A stretch of DNA of 64,000 nucleotides from Simmondsia chinensis (Eukaryota > Streptophyta > Magnoliopsida > Caryophyllales > Simmondsiaceae): NCBI GenBank assembly GCA_018398585.1, contig JAGTTD010000015.1:28973478-29037477 (forward strand), in the 5' to 3' direction. The first letter of the stretch is position 1; the number at the start of each line of letters is the position of its first letter. A program made the translations under genes and the position numbers. This document shows positions 10,860 through 21,208 of this stretch, one piece after another. A model generated the notes under the pieces. The model did no database searches and had not been told where the DNA came from. It was given only the letters and a program-made list of their open reading frames with translations.

Positions 10860-11060
10860 GGATGGGGATGAGTTTCGAACCTAAGATCTCTTTCGCTGTT
10901 CGTATCATAACCACTACACCAATTCTAACGAATTTTTTTCCAATTTTACCAACATTTAGTATAAAGTCCCGAATATGATCAAAAGAATACAAGGTCCTGA
11001 AAATCGGCATAATGGTAGCTACTCTATTTCTATCCGAGTTCGAGTCCTGTCTCCTCTCAC
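10860..11060. other. Two tRNA-like pol III box pairs facing away from each other
   Basis: On the minus strand, 'aattggtgtagtggttatg' (10924-10906) is A-box-like and 'ggttcgaaactc' (10881-10870) is B-box-like. On the plus strand, 'taatggtagctactc' (11010-11024) and 'gagttcgagtcc' (11036-11047) form a second pair. The minus pair resembles tRNA heads with 'GGTGTAGTGGTTA'. I could not draw a full cloverleaf for either, so they are more likely SINE heads than functional tRNA genes. Confidence 0.45.
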
Positions 11061-11325
11061 AATATAGCTTCTTTGAGAACAATCATAACATTTGAACATG
11101 TGATTTTAATTTCATATCAGAAGAGTCATTTCAACATATGCTCGATGATTAGTTTAGTGTCCTTGACCATTTTTTGTCAATAATTAGCGAGAAAACTCAC
11201 AATAAAAAGTCAACATACGCGAAAAAAGGGGCCTAAAAAAGGCTTACCTAGGTGAGAGACATACAGCGCCAAGGAGAAGGGCGGGCGGGAAGAAAGCAAA
11301 AATCTACATAAAACCGATCCCACTT

Positions 11326-14300
11326 TTTATTTGTTAATTAGTAACAGAGTTGCGATAAGCAGTAGGAAACTCGACCAAGCGAGCCCTGAATCAACCTGAA
11401 AAAGAATGGGGACCAAAACAATAAAACCATACAAACAGAAAGATAAGTAAAAACAGGCGAAACACAACGAACCTCTAACACCGTTGGGCAAGAAACATAA
11501 ACATGACCAACCAAAAGACAAAACAACGAAGCCATAAATCTATTGAAGCAAGGCACTCAGTAAAAGCGCATCAAAGCCATCAAAATTGAGCCCTAATCTT
11601 TTCCCCATCTCCAGCATGCTCTTGGCAGCACGGAACTTACCTACATCTCTAGCGCTGTCGCCCTTTTTCACCAGATTCTTCTTTTTTTGTTTGCCCGAGC
11701 CTTTCGCATATCTCTTCGCACTATTCTCGGGTAACATGTCTTTTTTGGAAATCTTGCAACTCCCTCTTGCCTTGCACTTTCATCTTTCGCTTTAACACTC
11801 TCCTACCCTTTTTTGTGGCACCTGACTTCTGGGTCTAACGTCCCACCAACATTTTTTCCTTTCTTTACCCAACTACGTTAGATTCCTCCCCACCCTTGTT
11901 AGAATCCTCCATGTGGTGTACTGGAGTCACTCCCAAGGAGTTTCCATCTTCATACGATTGTCTTTCTACAATAAGGGGCTCAAAATCGACAGATATTTAG
12001 GTCCTGAGGACATAGACTCAATGTCGCTTACAACGTATGGGGTTTGGTTATCAAGAGGGAGCAGTTGATCTTGTAATCTAGGTGCTTCAGCTTCACTTTC
12101 CCCTATCCATGGCAAGAGAAATGGCGGATTCTGGTTCTGGTTGTCCGGAATTACCAGAATGGGTATTGTCGATAGTTGGATTACAATTTGTGCATCGGCA
12201 TGGGTGATATTCAAAAATTGGAACTGGAAGTCCCAGGGCCATCCACCAATAAGCTGATCACCAATATGAATTGCAAAATGGCCCGCACACAGTTCATCGA
12301 ATCTCACATCAACAGCTCCAGATCTAGCACATCTTTGCGAAAAAACACCTCCTCTAGTGGCTGAGCAGTAGGATGAGATGGTCTTAGGGTGATCCAATCT
12401 GTGACGCTGTACCCATGTTGAGGGGATAGAGCTCGTTTCCTGTTGGCTGTCATTTCAACTTGTCTATATGAAAAATAAAAAAAGAATTCAAATCAGAAAT
12501 TTTTCTGCACAAAACAGGGGAAGAGAATGAACTAGAACATAGTAGATTTTTCTTCTTCTTCGTTCCAGCGCTACAAGCAAGTTTTTACACATAGGAGTAC
12601 ATCCAATAGGAAGCTTACACATGGACAACTTTTGGCCACACAACTAAACACAACATTACAAAGTTAACTAACAACATATTAAGTTAACAAAAGACATAGA
12701 AACTTAATAAACATAACAAAGAACAGTGTTGTGAAGAGTAAATTTTGCATTTCCAGCACATTAACCTTAACACACCCACATACTAGCCCCAAAAACAAGC
12801 CCAGTACTCGAAAAAAGAAAGAGCAAAGCAGAGCATTCACAAAGAAATGGTGTAAGCGGAAGGGAAGGCGCAACGGTTAGCGACTGCCTGAGGCATACCT
12901 CTCTGATTTTTCCTTTAGAAAGGAGACAACAAGCCCATCAACATTGAAGCTTTCGCTTTTGGCAGCTGTTAGGCCAGTGATACCGTACGCAAGTCCGGAC
13001 CTATATAGTGAGGGTGCATTAAGGCGAGTTGATGAGCTAATACGGCTGGTTTACTTTTTTCATATGTGGAGGTTTGGAATTAATTTAGAATTGCCCTCTT
13101 TTACAAATACCATTCGAGTGCCTCCATTATAATTTACTTGAACCACTTATTGAAACACCGACAGAGAGCATGTGTCAATGAGAACCTTTGCAACATCCAC
13201 ACATCTCACGACAGATGTTCTGGAGTCCACTCGAATGAACTTTCCCCATATATTAGCTAAATCAGCTAAGCACTCCTTCGACAAGCAATGTAGAGGCGAA
13301 CCATGAAAGTCAATCCAAACTCTTCTTCTTAAAGATCTAAGAATTTGGCCCGAATATCTATACAACTGCTTGAACTTAGGAAGTAGGAGTGGTTTCCGTG
13401 GCCTAAGGTAGGATTCTAGAGAGTCAGTAGAATCATAGGTCAAGATGAAGGTATCCGAGCTCAATCCTCTACGGACCAGATCAAAAAGGTTATTCACCAT
13501 AATTAATCTGAGGATGTTATCAAGCGTGTCATCCTCATACGAATGAGCTATTAAGGATATGTTCAACCAGGCTTCCACACAGCTGTTTGTATTGGCCACC
13601 ACGGACTTGGGTCCATTTTGGTCCACAACAGCCCTAACATGAGGCCTTGGAGTCGTATCATCAGGGGCACAATTAGAATCTCTGACCTCGGTTCTACCCT
13701 GACTATTCGGACGTTGAGCTCACATACGTGCATGGTTTCGATGAGGAGTGGGACAAAAACCTCTATGTTGATTTGCCCGTTCCACTCTGATCTTGTATCC
13801 CACTACCTGGCAGCCATTCATGCACGATATTGCCCTGAAGGCCTCACTCCAACGCCGGAATTCAACAAAGCCATAAAAGAATCTTGAACTTACCCTTCAG
13901 TTTTGGGGAACAGAAGTATTATAGATTGAACTAAATCCTCGAAAAATGGTTTTAAGCCATGAATTTGAGGTTCTTGCCGACCCCCTACGAAAATTGAACT
14001 TACCTGGACCGGAGCTGCCATTTGTGATAGAAACGAAGCTGGCAGTGGGATGGTGGCGGCAATGGAGGTAGGTTGTGGAGGAGATGGTGGTGGAGGATGC
14101 GGTGGTGAGGGAGTTGAGAAGATGGTGGTTGTGGTAGAGGCGACGATGTAGGAGACGAAGTGGTGGTGGTTGGGCAACTGGAGAAGCAAACTCTGAGGTG
14201 ACTGCCTTGTAGATCGGGCACCGGTGGTTCGAGAACTGTGACGGAAGACAGAGGTCCACGGTACGAGTCGTCACGCGAGGCTGGGAGGTGTTGAGATAGG

Positions 14301-14430
14301 GGTGGTTTAAGATCAGAAAATAAGCCACCAAAATGAGCATGGACGAGGACGGAAGTTGTACGATAGAGCGACGAGGGTGTGGCGGCGACTCCGGTGGCAA
14401 GAACCGCCTCACGCGCCTCCACGTGCCGAT
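11326..14430 (-). mobile_element. Non-LTR retrotransposon (LINE) with ORF1 but no ORF2
   Basis: On the minus strand the element begins near 14430 with a CT/CCACC-rich 5' region. It then has an RRM-like segment (about 13995-13740: FVGGR, and in another frame FFYGFVEFRRWSEAFRAISC). Next is a DUF4283-type segment (13440-13150: RRRVWIDFHGSPLHCLSKEC, then WGKFIRVDSRTS). It ends with a basic C-terminal part (11737-11540: AKRYAKGSGKQKKKNLVKKG, then MLEMGKRLGLNFDGFDALLL). The sequence then runs straight into a LINE-like 3' tail ending near 11326. Frameshifts and stops break ORF1, and no endonuclease or reverse transcriptase is present. The copy near 27.1-27.6 kb shares the ORF1-end/tail junction. Confidence 0.7.
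13147..13626 (-). pseudogene. LINE ORF1 fragment with DUF4283-like domain
   Basis: A 159-codon open frame carries SYEDDTLDNILRLIMVNNLF early on and RRVWIDFHGSPLHCLSKECL, LANIWGKFIRVDSRTSVVRC and VAKVLIDTCSLS near its end. The 'VWIDxHGxPL...WGKFxRVD' pattern is typical of the DUF4283 region in plant LINE ORF1 proteins, which bind RNA. The RRM-like part lies upstream (13995-13740) in other frames, so the ORF is broken. Confidence 0.65.
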
Positions 14431-14499
14431 TACAGGAGGTGCGTGGGTCAAGTTGTTTAAAGAGAGAGATGAGCGAGATGGGTTGTTTTCTGATTAAGG

Positions 14500-14662
14500 C
14501 TTACTGGGTAGTCTTTGTTGTCTATCTTTTTTAGAGTTTTGCTCTGCATGTTGTGTGTGGTTACTTGTTTCTCTTTTATTTCCTGGGACCCTACTTTTTT
14601 TAGGTGCGTCCTACTTTATATTTCGAGCTCTCACTCGTTACTTATCGAAAAAAGGTTACAGG
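14500..14662 (+). mobile_element. Possible LINE 3' tail
   Basis: A GT-rich, T-rich stretch ends 'ctcgttacttatcgaaaaaa', resembling the 'ttatcggaaaaaaa' end of the LINE piece at 59493. There is no coding signal. Support is weak. Confidence 0.3.
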
Positions 14663-14939
14663 GTAATGTAAAGCACACTTTCATGGGAAGAAGTAAGAAG
14701 ATACAATGGAATTTTTGGGGTACTAAAAGGTTACGGCTGGACTCAGGCCTTACTTAGCGAGTGGTCTACTTGTTTCACGACTCGGACACTAATTGTCGAA
14801 AAAAACTAACTTTTGAAGTCATGTCCCCCCTCTCACCTTCATTTGTTGCTTTCTACTACTACAACTTAGAATGTTTTGCTAGTTTTCATTCTCTCTCTTT
14901 TTTTTAACCCAAACCCAAATTTTAGATCCGAAAGTACTA

Positions 14940-15340
14940 AATCGAGTTATTTATATTAAAGGTCTATGTACTTTGTCCATTGTATTAATTTAGTCTATTT
15001 ACTTTTAGTTATGTTAGTTTAGTCTCTGTACAATTCATATTGTATCAATTTGATCTTTAGAGTAAAATTTATGTTAAGTTCTTAATAAAATTTTTAGTGG
15101 TTCAGCTATGAGTTCGGTTAAATTAAGTCAACAGATGGATTTATAGTGGGTTACTTACGTCTAACATGATTGTATTGTTAAAAATTACGTCAATAACTTA
15201 ACTTGAATTTGACCAAAGGACTAAGTTGACACAATATGGATTATACAAGGACTAAATTGACACAATTAAAGATACATGGGCTAAATTGACATAATAGATA
15301 AAAAATGAGGACCTTAATTTGGTGTAAATAACCCTGCTAA
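14940..15340. mobile_element. Foldback MITE, GGGTTATTTA family, copy 2
   Basis: The left arm 'gttatttatattaaaggtct..actttgtccattgtatt' pairs with the right arm 'acataatagataaaaaatga..accttaatttggtgtaaataa'. The core has 'ggttcagctatgagttcggt'. It is about 75-80% like copy 1 by eye. Confidence 0.78.
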
Positions 15341-15379
15341 ATATATCAAATTCATTTTCTAATTTTGTGCATTAAATAA

Positions 15380-15500
15380 TAAGTTGGATGTATGCAGCCT
15401 TATCCCTTTAGGATGCTACCCTTAAAAGAGGTTGTTTTCAGGGATCCCCAACCTGAGAATCGTGTCATCATGAGAGCACAGTAGCCTAAAAGCATGAGAG
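15380..15500 (-). mobile_element. Truncated SINE, non-5S head
   Basis: The minus strand contains 'aggctgcatacatccaac' preceded by 'agcatcctaaagggataagg' and a head with 'ctcaggttggggatccctg' and 'gctctcatgatgacacgatt'. The head differs from the 5S type and matches the copy at 18165-18330. The usual 3' end is missing. Confidence 0.65.
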
Positions 15501-15671
15501 AAATATAGTATTAGAGCAATATATAGCACTAGCCAAGCGTAACGAAGCAAAACTCAAAGGAATGTAACTCTAGGTAAATACTTGATAAGTCGGCAAGTAT
15601 GCAAGTGCTCAAGTACACAGATAAGCAAATAAGGACTCCAATACGTGCTCCAAGAAGGAAGTCAAGACACT

Positions 15672-16255
15672 TAGGGTGCGTTTGATTCAACTTATTTCAA
15701 CTTATCTTTTTTTAGCTTATCTGTTTTAATAAGATCTGTCCATTTAAGATCTGTATCTTTTTACAAGTGTTTAGTTATGCAATACAGAAAAATCTTTTTT
15801 TACAAAATAAAGCATTTCAATACAAATTGAAAAAGTAACCTATCTACTATAATCATAAAAATGACTTAATAATAAAAATTATCTAATTATAGTGGGTAAG
15901 AGAGAATCATGATAATAGTTGGTCATAGTAGTAAAAAGTGGTGAGTGTATCGACCCATGACCATAAAAGGTGTGGTGATCGGTGGGAGTGGTGCTAACAA
16001 GTAAAAGTAGGCCATGGTGGTGAAGATTTAACGTTAATACAATGTTTTTAAAGCATTTCTCTTAAATAAGCTGTGAAAAAGATCCAGATTTGTATCTTTT
16101 TCTACTTAGTTACAAAACAACTTTTTCATTTTTCTATTTAAGCAATGAAAAAGATATAAAAAAATCTTTTCTGCCAACTAAATGGAAGCCCTGCAGTCAA
16201 AAAGAGTTTTTTCACAGCTTTAAGCTCTTAAAAAGCTGAACCAAATGCAGCCTTA
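15672..16255. mobile_element. hAT-like MITE, 'TAGGGTGCGTTTG' family
   Basis: The ends are 'tagggtgcgtttgattcaac' and, reverse-complemented from the right, 'taaggctgcatttggttcag'. Flanks 'aagacact' and 'gaaacact' match at 6 of 8 positions, as expected for an eroded 8-bp hAT duplication. The interior is non-coding. A second copy starts at 63729. Confidence 0.7.
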
Positions 16256-16518
16256 GAAACACTAGAGCAAGCACTAAAAGATGCACTACTCTAAGCCGCT
16301 ACATTAGCTACCTCTATGCTAGCCCTTCATCGAGTTCTGTTTAAGGCTATCTCCTCTCTTAGGTTTAGGTGGGTGAGGTTATATAGAGATTAAAATAACA
16401 AAATTTAAAAAATAAAACGATTAAATTAATACCGTGGAAAATTTTTTGATATAAATACTTTTAAAACCTAATATTAAATTAATTATTTTTTTATGTATTT
16501 TAATATATGATTCAATAT

Positions 16519-17092
16519 ATAGGCTTATTTATATCATCGATCCACGTATTTTATTTACTGTATTAATTTAGTTTTTTATATTTTTAATTATATCAATTTA
16601 GATTCAGTACGTTGACAAGTTACATTGTGTGAAATGGTCCTTGAGTAAATTAACACAATGTAAATTATATTTTGTTACTAATATCTAATATGATTATGAA
16701 TTACATTATTAACTTAACTTTAATTTAATCATAGGATTAAATTAACACAATGTAAATTATAGGGTTATTTACGTCAAAGATCCCTGTACTTTGTCTACTG
16801 CGTCAATTTAGTCCTTGTATAATTCAAAATGTGTCAATTTGGTCCGTAGAGAAAATTTCATGTTAAGTTTTTAATAAAAATTTTAACGGTCAGCCACGAA
16901 TTGGGTTAAATTGAGTAAACGGATAAACTTATAATAATTACTTGCATCTAAAATAATTTTGCCGTTCAAAATTAGAAAATTAATTTAATTTAAATTTGAT
17001 CAAAAGACTAAATTGACACATTTAAAAGTATAAGAACAAAATTGACACAATGGACAAAGTACGGGGACCTTTGGCACAAATAACCCTTTAAT
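16519..17092. mobile_element. Two adjoining GGGTTATTTA foldback MITE copies
   Basis: The first unit (16519-16760) lacks much of its core. The second (16762-17092) is complete: 'gggttatttacgtcaaagat' at the left and 'acctttggcacaaataaccc' at the right. The two lie directly end to end, so one probably inserted at or into the other. Confidence 0.72.
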
Positions 17093-17099
17093 TTGATTT

Positions 17100-17635
17100 A
17101 TATGTTATGATTAAGAAAGTATTATAAATGTATTGAAAGCAAAATAAGAAAGTAAAAAGAACGTAAAAATAAAAAAAAGTCAAATGATGATATGGATGCC
17201 ATTTGAGAATATATTTTGCTATAAAAGCTAGTTTTGAAAATATTTTTTATATTGAACTTTGGCATAATTATATATTGATACAATTAAAAGTACAAAAATA
17301 AAATTGATAGCAAATAAAATATTATTTGATGCCAATAAATATTTGTACATATAATCCAAGACAAGCATCCTTATTTTAAGAGATATAGACTCACCCCAAC
17401 ATTCTTGTAGGCTAAGTGAATATATGCAAGCATGGATTAACGTAAAGTTAAATATTATTTTGGTGTGTTTCATTGACCTAAAAAGGTGTTATTAGTCTCT
17501 TTCATGTAGGATCTTGTTAGCCCTTTAGGGCTCCTTAGCCCTTGCTCGGGTTTCGTGCATGTATGGGTACAAATGAGTTAAGTCAAGTTACAGTATGGGA
17601 TATAAACGGGATCTTATATGTAAGTGTATTATTCA
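17100..17635. other. AT-rich non-genic DNA
   Basis: No gene is supported. 'gttagccctttagggctcct' at 17517 is a small hairpin. The right end may be the poorly conserved head of the SINE that follows. Confidence 0.35.
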
Positions 17636-17785
17636 AATTTGTTTATGCTTTCATGCTTCTCACGTGGAGGTCCTCGGAAATAGCCTCACCCTGAAGGGAT
17701 AAAGCTACATACGTCCCACCCATCCCAGACCCTGCTTATGCGGGAACTCTTGAGGCACTGGGTCTTCTGTTGTTGTTGTTATATT
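17636..17785 (+). mobile_element. SINE, non-5S head
   Basis: The plus strand reads 'tcatgcttctcacgtggagg', 'ccctgaagggataaagctac', 'ccagaccctgcttatgcg', 'ggcactgggtcttctg' and (TTG)4. The 3' half is that of the 5S SINEs, but the start is the alternative 'TTCATGCTTCTC' head. Confidence 0.8.
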
Positions 17786-18164
17786 AGTTGAATTTATATA
17801 TTAAGATTTCGACCAAAAGTTTGTTGATTTATGAAAGTAAATGATAGTGTAAGGCATAATAGTAGTAACAAAAGTATAATAGTTAGTGATTAAAGCGTAT
17901 AGTCAATAATTTATTAAAGTTATAGATTTAGAAAAATTAAGAATATATACTTAATTTAGTTGTGTGTTTGATTATTTTTAATTATCATTTATTTTTTAAA
18001 TGAGAAAAATACGAATACGTGTTATTATAAGCGTATTGTATAGATAAAATCAAAAAATGCGTATTTTACCAAATTATTAGCAATGATATATAAACTTTTT
18101 TTTTAAATGAAAAAATACATATGCTTATTGTATTTTATGCATTTTTTTGACTAAAAAAGATTAC

Positions 18165-18335
18165 GACGACGACAACAACAACAAACCTAGTGTCTAAAGG
18201 GCTCCCGCATAAGCAGGGTCAGGGGAGGAGATGTACGCAGCCTTACCCCGTTAGGGTGCGACCCTAAAGGGAGGCTGTGTCCGAGGGCTCCCAATCTGAG
18301 AAGCATGAAAACATGAGAGCATACTAACAAAGATT
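18165..18335 (-). mobile_element. SINE, non-5S head, with (TTG)n tail
   Basis: On the minus strand: head 'atgctctcatgttttcatgc', then 'ctcagattgggagccctcgg', 'aggctgcgtacatctcctcc', 'cctgcttatgcgggagccct' and a tail seen on plus as 'gacgacgacaacaacaacaa'. It is a full member of the alternative-head group. Confidence 0.82.
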
Positions 18336-19007
18336 ACGACATATGTCATAATTTATCTCTGATGAATATAAGATTGTTCGTTGTACGAGCGGAATTGGAG
18401 TATGGTAATTTTTGAACTCGAACAAGAGTTCAATTCTAAATGTGTCTAGTTAAGGTGTTGTAATTTATCTCAATTCGCTCAGGTCTACTTGTATGAACTA
18501 TGTAAGTGAGCAGGGTTCGAGTTTAGTAATTTTTGAACTCCATTGCTTATGAGCTAAATTATGATAAGCGTAGGTGAAAAAGAGTTCGAGTCTAAATAGG
18601 TCTCGTTAAGTCTAAAAGGCCGTTGTGCTCGCTTTAAACTCATCAAATCATGCCGAAGCTCAATAATGAAGCTAATATATATCGAGCCAAGCAGAGTATT
18701 ACTAAATGAAGTCTGAAGTCTAACAAACTGGCGCCCGATTTTGCTTACTTAGGGCCTATTTCGTATCAGTTGTTTGTGTAGTTTCTAATTTTTTAGAAAG
18801 TAAAAAGTTAGATTTAAAAATGACTTTTTCTTGTTTTCAGTCTTTGGTTTACAATTTTCTCTTATATTGAATGAAAACAATTAAATTTTAATTTTTAATT
18901 TTGAAAACAATTAAATTTTAATTTTTTAATTTTTCAAAAATTAAGTACTATAAAATAGGAAATGCATTTGTTTTTGGAGATGGATTGTCATTTGAATGTG
19001 AAATAAT
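18336..19007. other. Non-genic DNA with MITE remnants
   Basis: 18360-18730 has repeated 'gagttcgagt/tttgaactc' text, like the cores of the TAGGGGTGT MITEs. 18750-18970 is a degenerate copy of the 220-bp foldback MITE. No gene is supported. Confidence 0.4.
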
Positions 19008-19015
19008 GGCACGCC

Positions 19016-19484
19016 TAGGGATGGCAATGGGGCGCAGCGGGTATGGGGGATGTCTCCTCCATATCCTTACCCGTCATCCAAATCCTATACCCGTACTCGT
19101 CCCATTATCCGCCACGGATATGAAGTGGATACCCGTACCCGCCAGGTCTCATACCCATACCCTCCCCATTAACGCGCGGGTATCCAACGGGTATGCATTA
19201 CCCGCCCCGTACCCTCTCTAATGTGCGTAAAAAAATGATTATCTATACCGGGTCATATTAGTTATTTAATACTACTTTTAAAAATCAATTATATTTTTTT
19301 ATAACATTGATAAACAATTTGGTGGTATTTAATTTAAACACGTATTTTTTTTAATTTGAATGTTAATTATGTACAAAATAAAGCGGATATAGCGGGTATG
19401 AGGTGGAGCGGGGCGGGTACAAAACTATACCCGTACCCGCCCCATACCCGTGACGGGTACGGGGCGGGTACACCGAACCCGTAC

Positions 19485-19515
<31 letters not shown>

Positions 19516-19547
19516 ACCTACCCGTAACCGCCCCATTGTCATCCCTA
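19016..19547. mobile_element. hAT-like MITE with GC-rich arms and perfect 8-bp target duplication
   Basis: The ends are 'tagggatggcaatggggcg' and 'cgccccattgtcatccctа' as an imperfect inverted pair, flanked on both sides by 'ggcacgcc' (19008-19015 and 19548-19555). The arms carry many 'acccgtacccg'/'cgggtacggg' repeats and a 25-nt poly-C (19491-19515). An 8-bp duplication and TAGGG ends fit the hAT superfamily. There is no transposase. Confidence 0.88.
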
Positions 19548-19555
19548 GGCACGCC

Positions 19556-19965
19556 TAAGCAGACCCAATTCATGCATGAATTATTTATGGTTTTTTTTTT
19601 TTTTACTGAAAACTATTACATTTTAGCTAAGGTATTAGAAAATTATCTAACTTTTTTTAATTTTTCAGAGTCACATATAAATTTTAAAAAAAAATTTCAA
19701 TGTCACACCTAATGCTGACACCGGCTAAATGAAGCGTGTGTTTTAGGGTATAAATGCATCAAAATACCAAATTTAACTTAATTTAATTAAATTATATTAA
19801 GTAATGTATTTTATAAATGATGAAATTATCCTTTACCTATAAATTTGTAAAATTATTAAGGGTTCGATGGACTCCTACTGGCTTTCGCTACCAAAAAAAA
19901 TAAAATTTAAGAGTATTTTTTATTTGCAAACTTGTTTATAATTCGCCTTATTATTCTATTGCACA
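19556..19965. other. AT-rich non-genic DNA
   Basis: The stretch contains poly-T at 19591-19604 and no supported feature. Short text near 19620-19700 resembles 'aaattttt..aatgtcacacctaatg', which recurs inverted at 20290-20340, so the SINE lies inside or beside a foldback element. Confidence 0.35.
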
Positions 19966-19969
19966 CTCG

Positions 19970-20248
19970 TTGCTTATAATATCTATATGCCTGTTAGGTG
20001 GCTATGTTGATATGTGGCGTTGTGTTTTACGCTTATAACTTGATGTTTGTACTCTTGAGTTTTCATGCTTCCATGCATTTAATATTTTTCACGCTTTTCG
20101 TGCTTTTCAAGCTTCTTAGGTTGGGGATCCTCGAAAACAGCTTCTTGTTAGGGTATTACCCTGAAGGGGTAAGCCTGCGTACATCACACCCCTCCAAACC
20201 CTGCTTATGCAGGAGCCCTTGAGGCACTGAAGATGTTATTGTTGTAGC
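19970..20248 (+). mobile_element. SINE, non-5S head
   Basis: The shared 3' half is clear from 20100: 'aggttggggatcctcgaaaa', 'taccctgaaggggtaagcct', 'ccctgcttatgcaggagccc' and 'ggcactga', with a short TTG tail. The preceding 130 nt ('ttttcatgcttccatgcatt') is the alternative head. The 5' border is uncertain. Confidence 0.75.
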
Positions 20249-20364
20249 TTTGTAATTTCATATTTATTTAACGGAAAGTTAACAGTGTCAACCTTAGGTG
20301 TGACATTAAAATTTTTTAAAAAGTTTATGTGTGACTTTGAAAAATCAGATAAGCAAAGCAGAGC

Positions 20365-20582
20365 AACATTCGTAGTGCCCTAAGGGCTCCCGCCCAAGTA
20401 GGGTCGGGGAGGGGGGTAGATGTATGCAGCCTTCCCCCTTCAGGGTGCTATCCTGAAAAGAGACTGTTTCGATAATCCCCAACTTGAGGGGTGCAACATG
20501 AGGACTTCTCATCGCTCAAGCATACTTAACTCAGAGTTCTAATGGGATCCAGTGCTTGCATGTTGGTACCTTCTTAAGTGAT
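20365..20582 (-). mobile_element. 5S rRNA-derived SINE with internal deletion
   Basis: The minus strand has 'cttaagaaggtaccaacatg', 'ggatcccattagaactctga', then 'gttaagtatgcttgagcgat' joined directly to 'gagaagtcctcatgttgcac'. The intermediate and C-box region of the 5S head is therefore deleted. The 3' half is intact, ending 'cactacgaatgttgc'. Confidence 0.85.
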
Positions 20583-20612
20583 TAGGTAATTTTCTGATAC
20601 CTCACCTAAAAT

Positions 20613-21200
20613 TAGGGGTGTACATGAATAGAGCGTTCGATGAACTACTTGTGTTCGAAATCGATTAGTATTCGTTCGTGTTAATTAGGAGGGCTCGATA
20701 GCCTATCGAGCCGAGTTCGAGCTGGCTCGATAAGCTTAACGAAGCCGAATTTGAACATGGGGGTGCTCGGCTCACTAATGTTCACGAACAGTTTGATAAG
20801 GGCTCGATAAGAGCTCATTAAGGGGCTCAATATCAGCTCGTTAAGGACTCGTTATAAGTTCTATAACAGTTGGTATTAATTCAAAAATGGTTCGATGATA
20901 ACTTAAAAAGCTTGGTTCGTTAATGAGCTCGACTCGATTTCAAGTTTGGCTCGATTTCAAAACTCGATTGGTCTCGATAACTAGTTCAACTCGACTCTAC
21001 CCGATGACGAGCTTGACTCGGCTCGATAAGCCTAAACGAGCCGGCCGAGCAGAGTATTAAACATACTATATTCTTATCGAGTCAAGTTCAACAAGGGTTA
21101 GAAATGCTCGATAAGAGCTCGGCACAAACTTGAGCTCAATAAGCCTTATTAAACTCGAGCTCAAACAAGAGGGTGCTCGGCTCGGCTCGTTTACATCCTA
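20613..21200. mobile_element. hAT-like MITE, TAGGGGTGT type, perfect 8-bp target duplication
   Basis: Flanking 'cctaaaat' occurs at 20605-20612 and 21201-21208. The ends are 'taggggtgtacatgaa' and 'gctcgtttacatccta'. The interior is filled with 'gctcgataagctcgg'-like repeats in both orientations. There is no ORF. Relatives: 60394-61081, and degenerate copies near 32850-33240, 54140-54550 and 59620-60010. Confidence 0.88.
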
Positions 21201-21208
21201 CCTAAAAT

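Noticed and set aside
13890..14451. Long Pro/His/Ser-rich minus-strand ORFs
   Set aside because: They arise from the CCACC/CTC-rich 5' region of the LINE in several overlapping frames, with no single frame favoured.
17228..17473. 81-codon hydrophobic minus-strand ORF
   Set aside because: AT-rich chance frame; there is no conserved motif, and it lies next to foldback MITEs.
19356..19712. 118-codon ORF with a proline run
   Set aside because: The proline run is the poly-C tract of a hAT MITE, and the frame crosses the MITE border.
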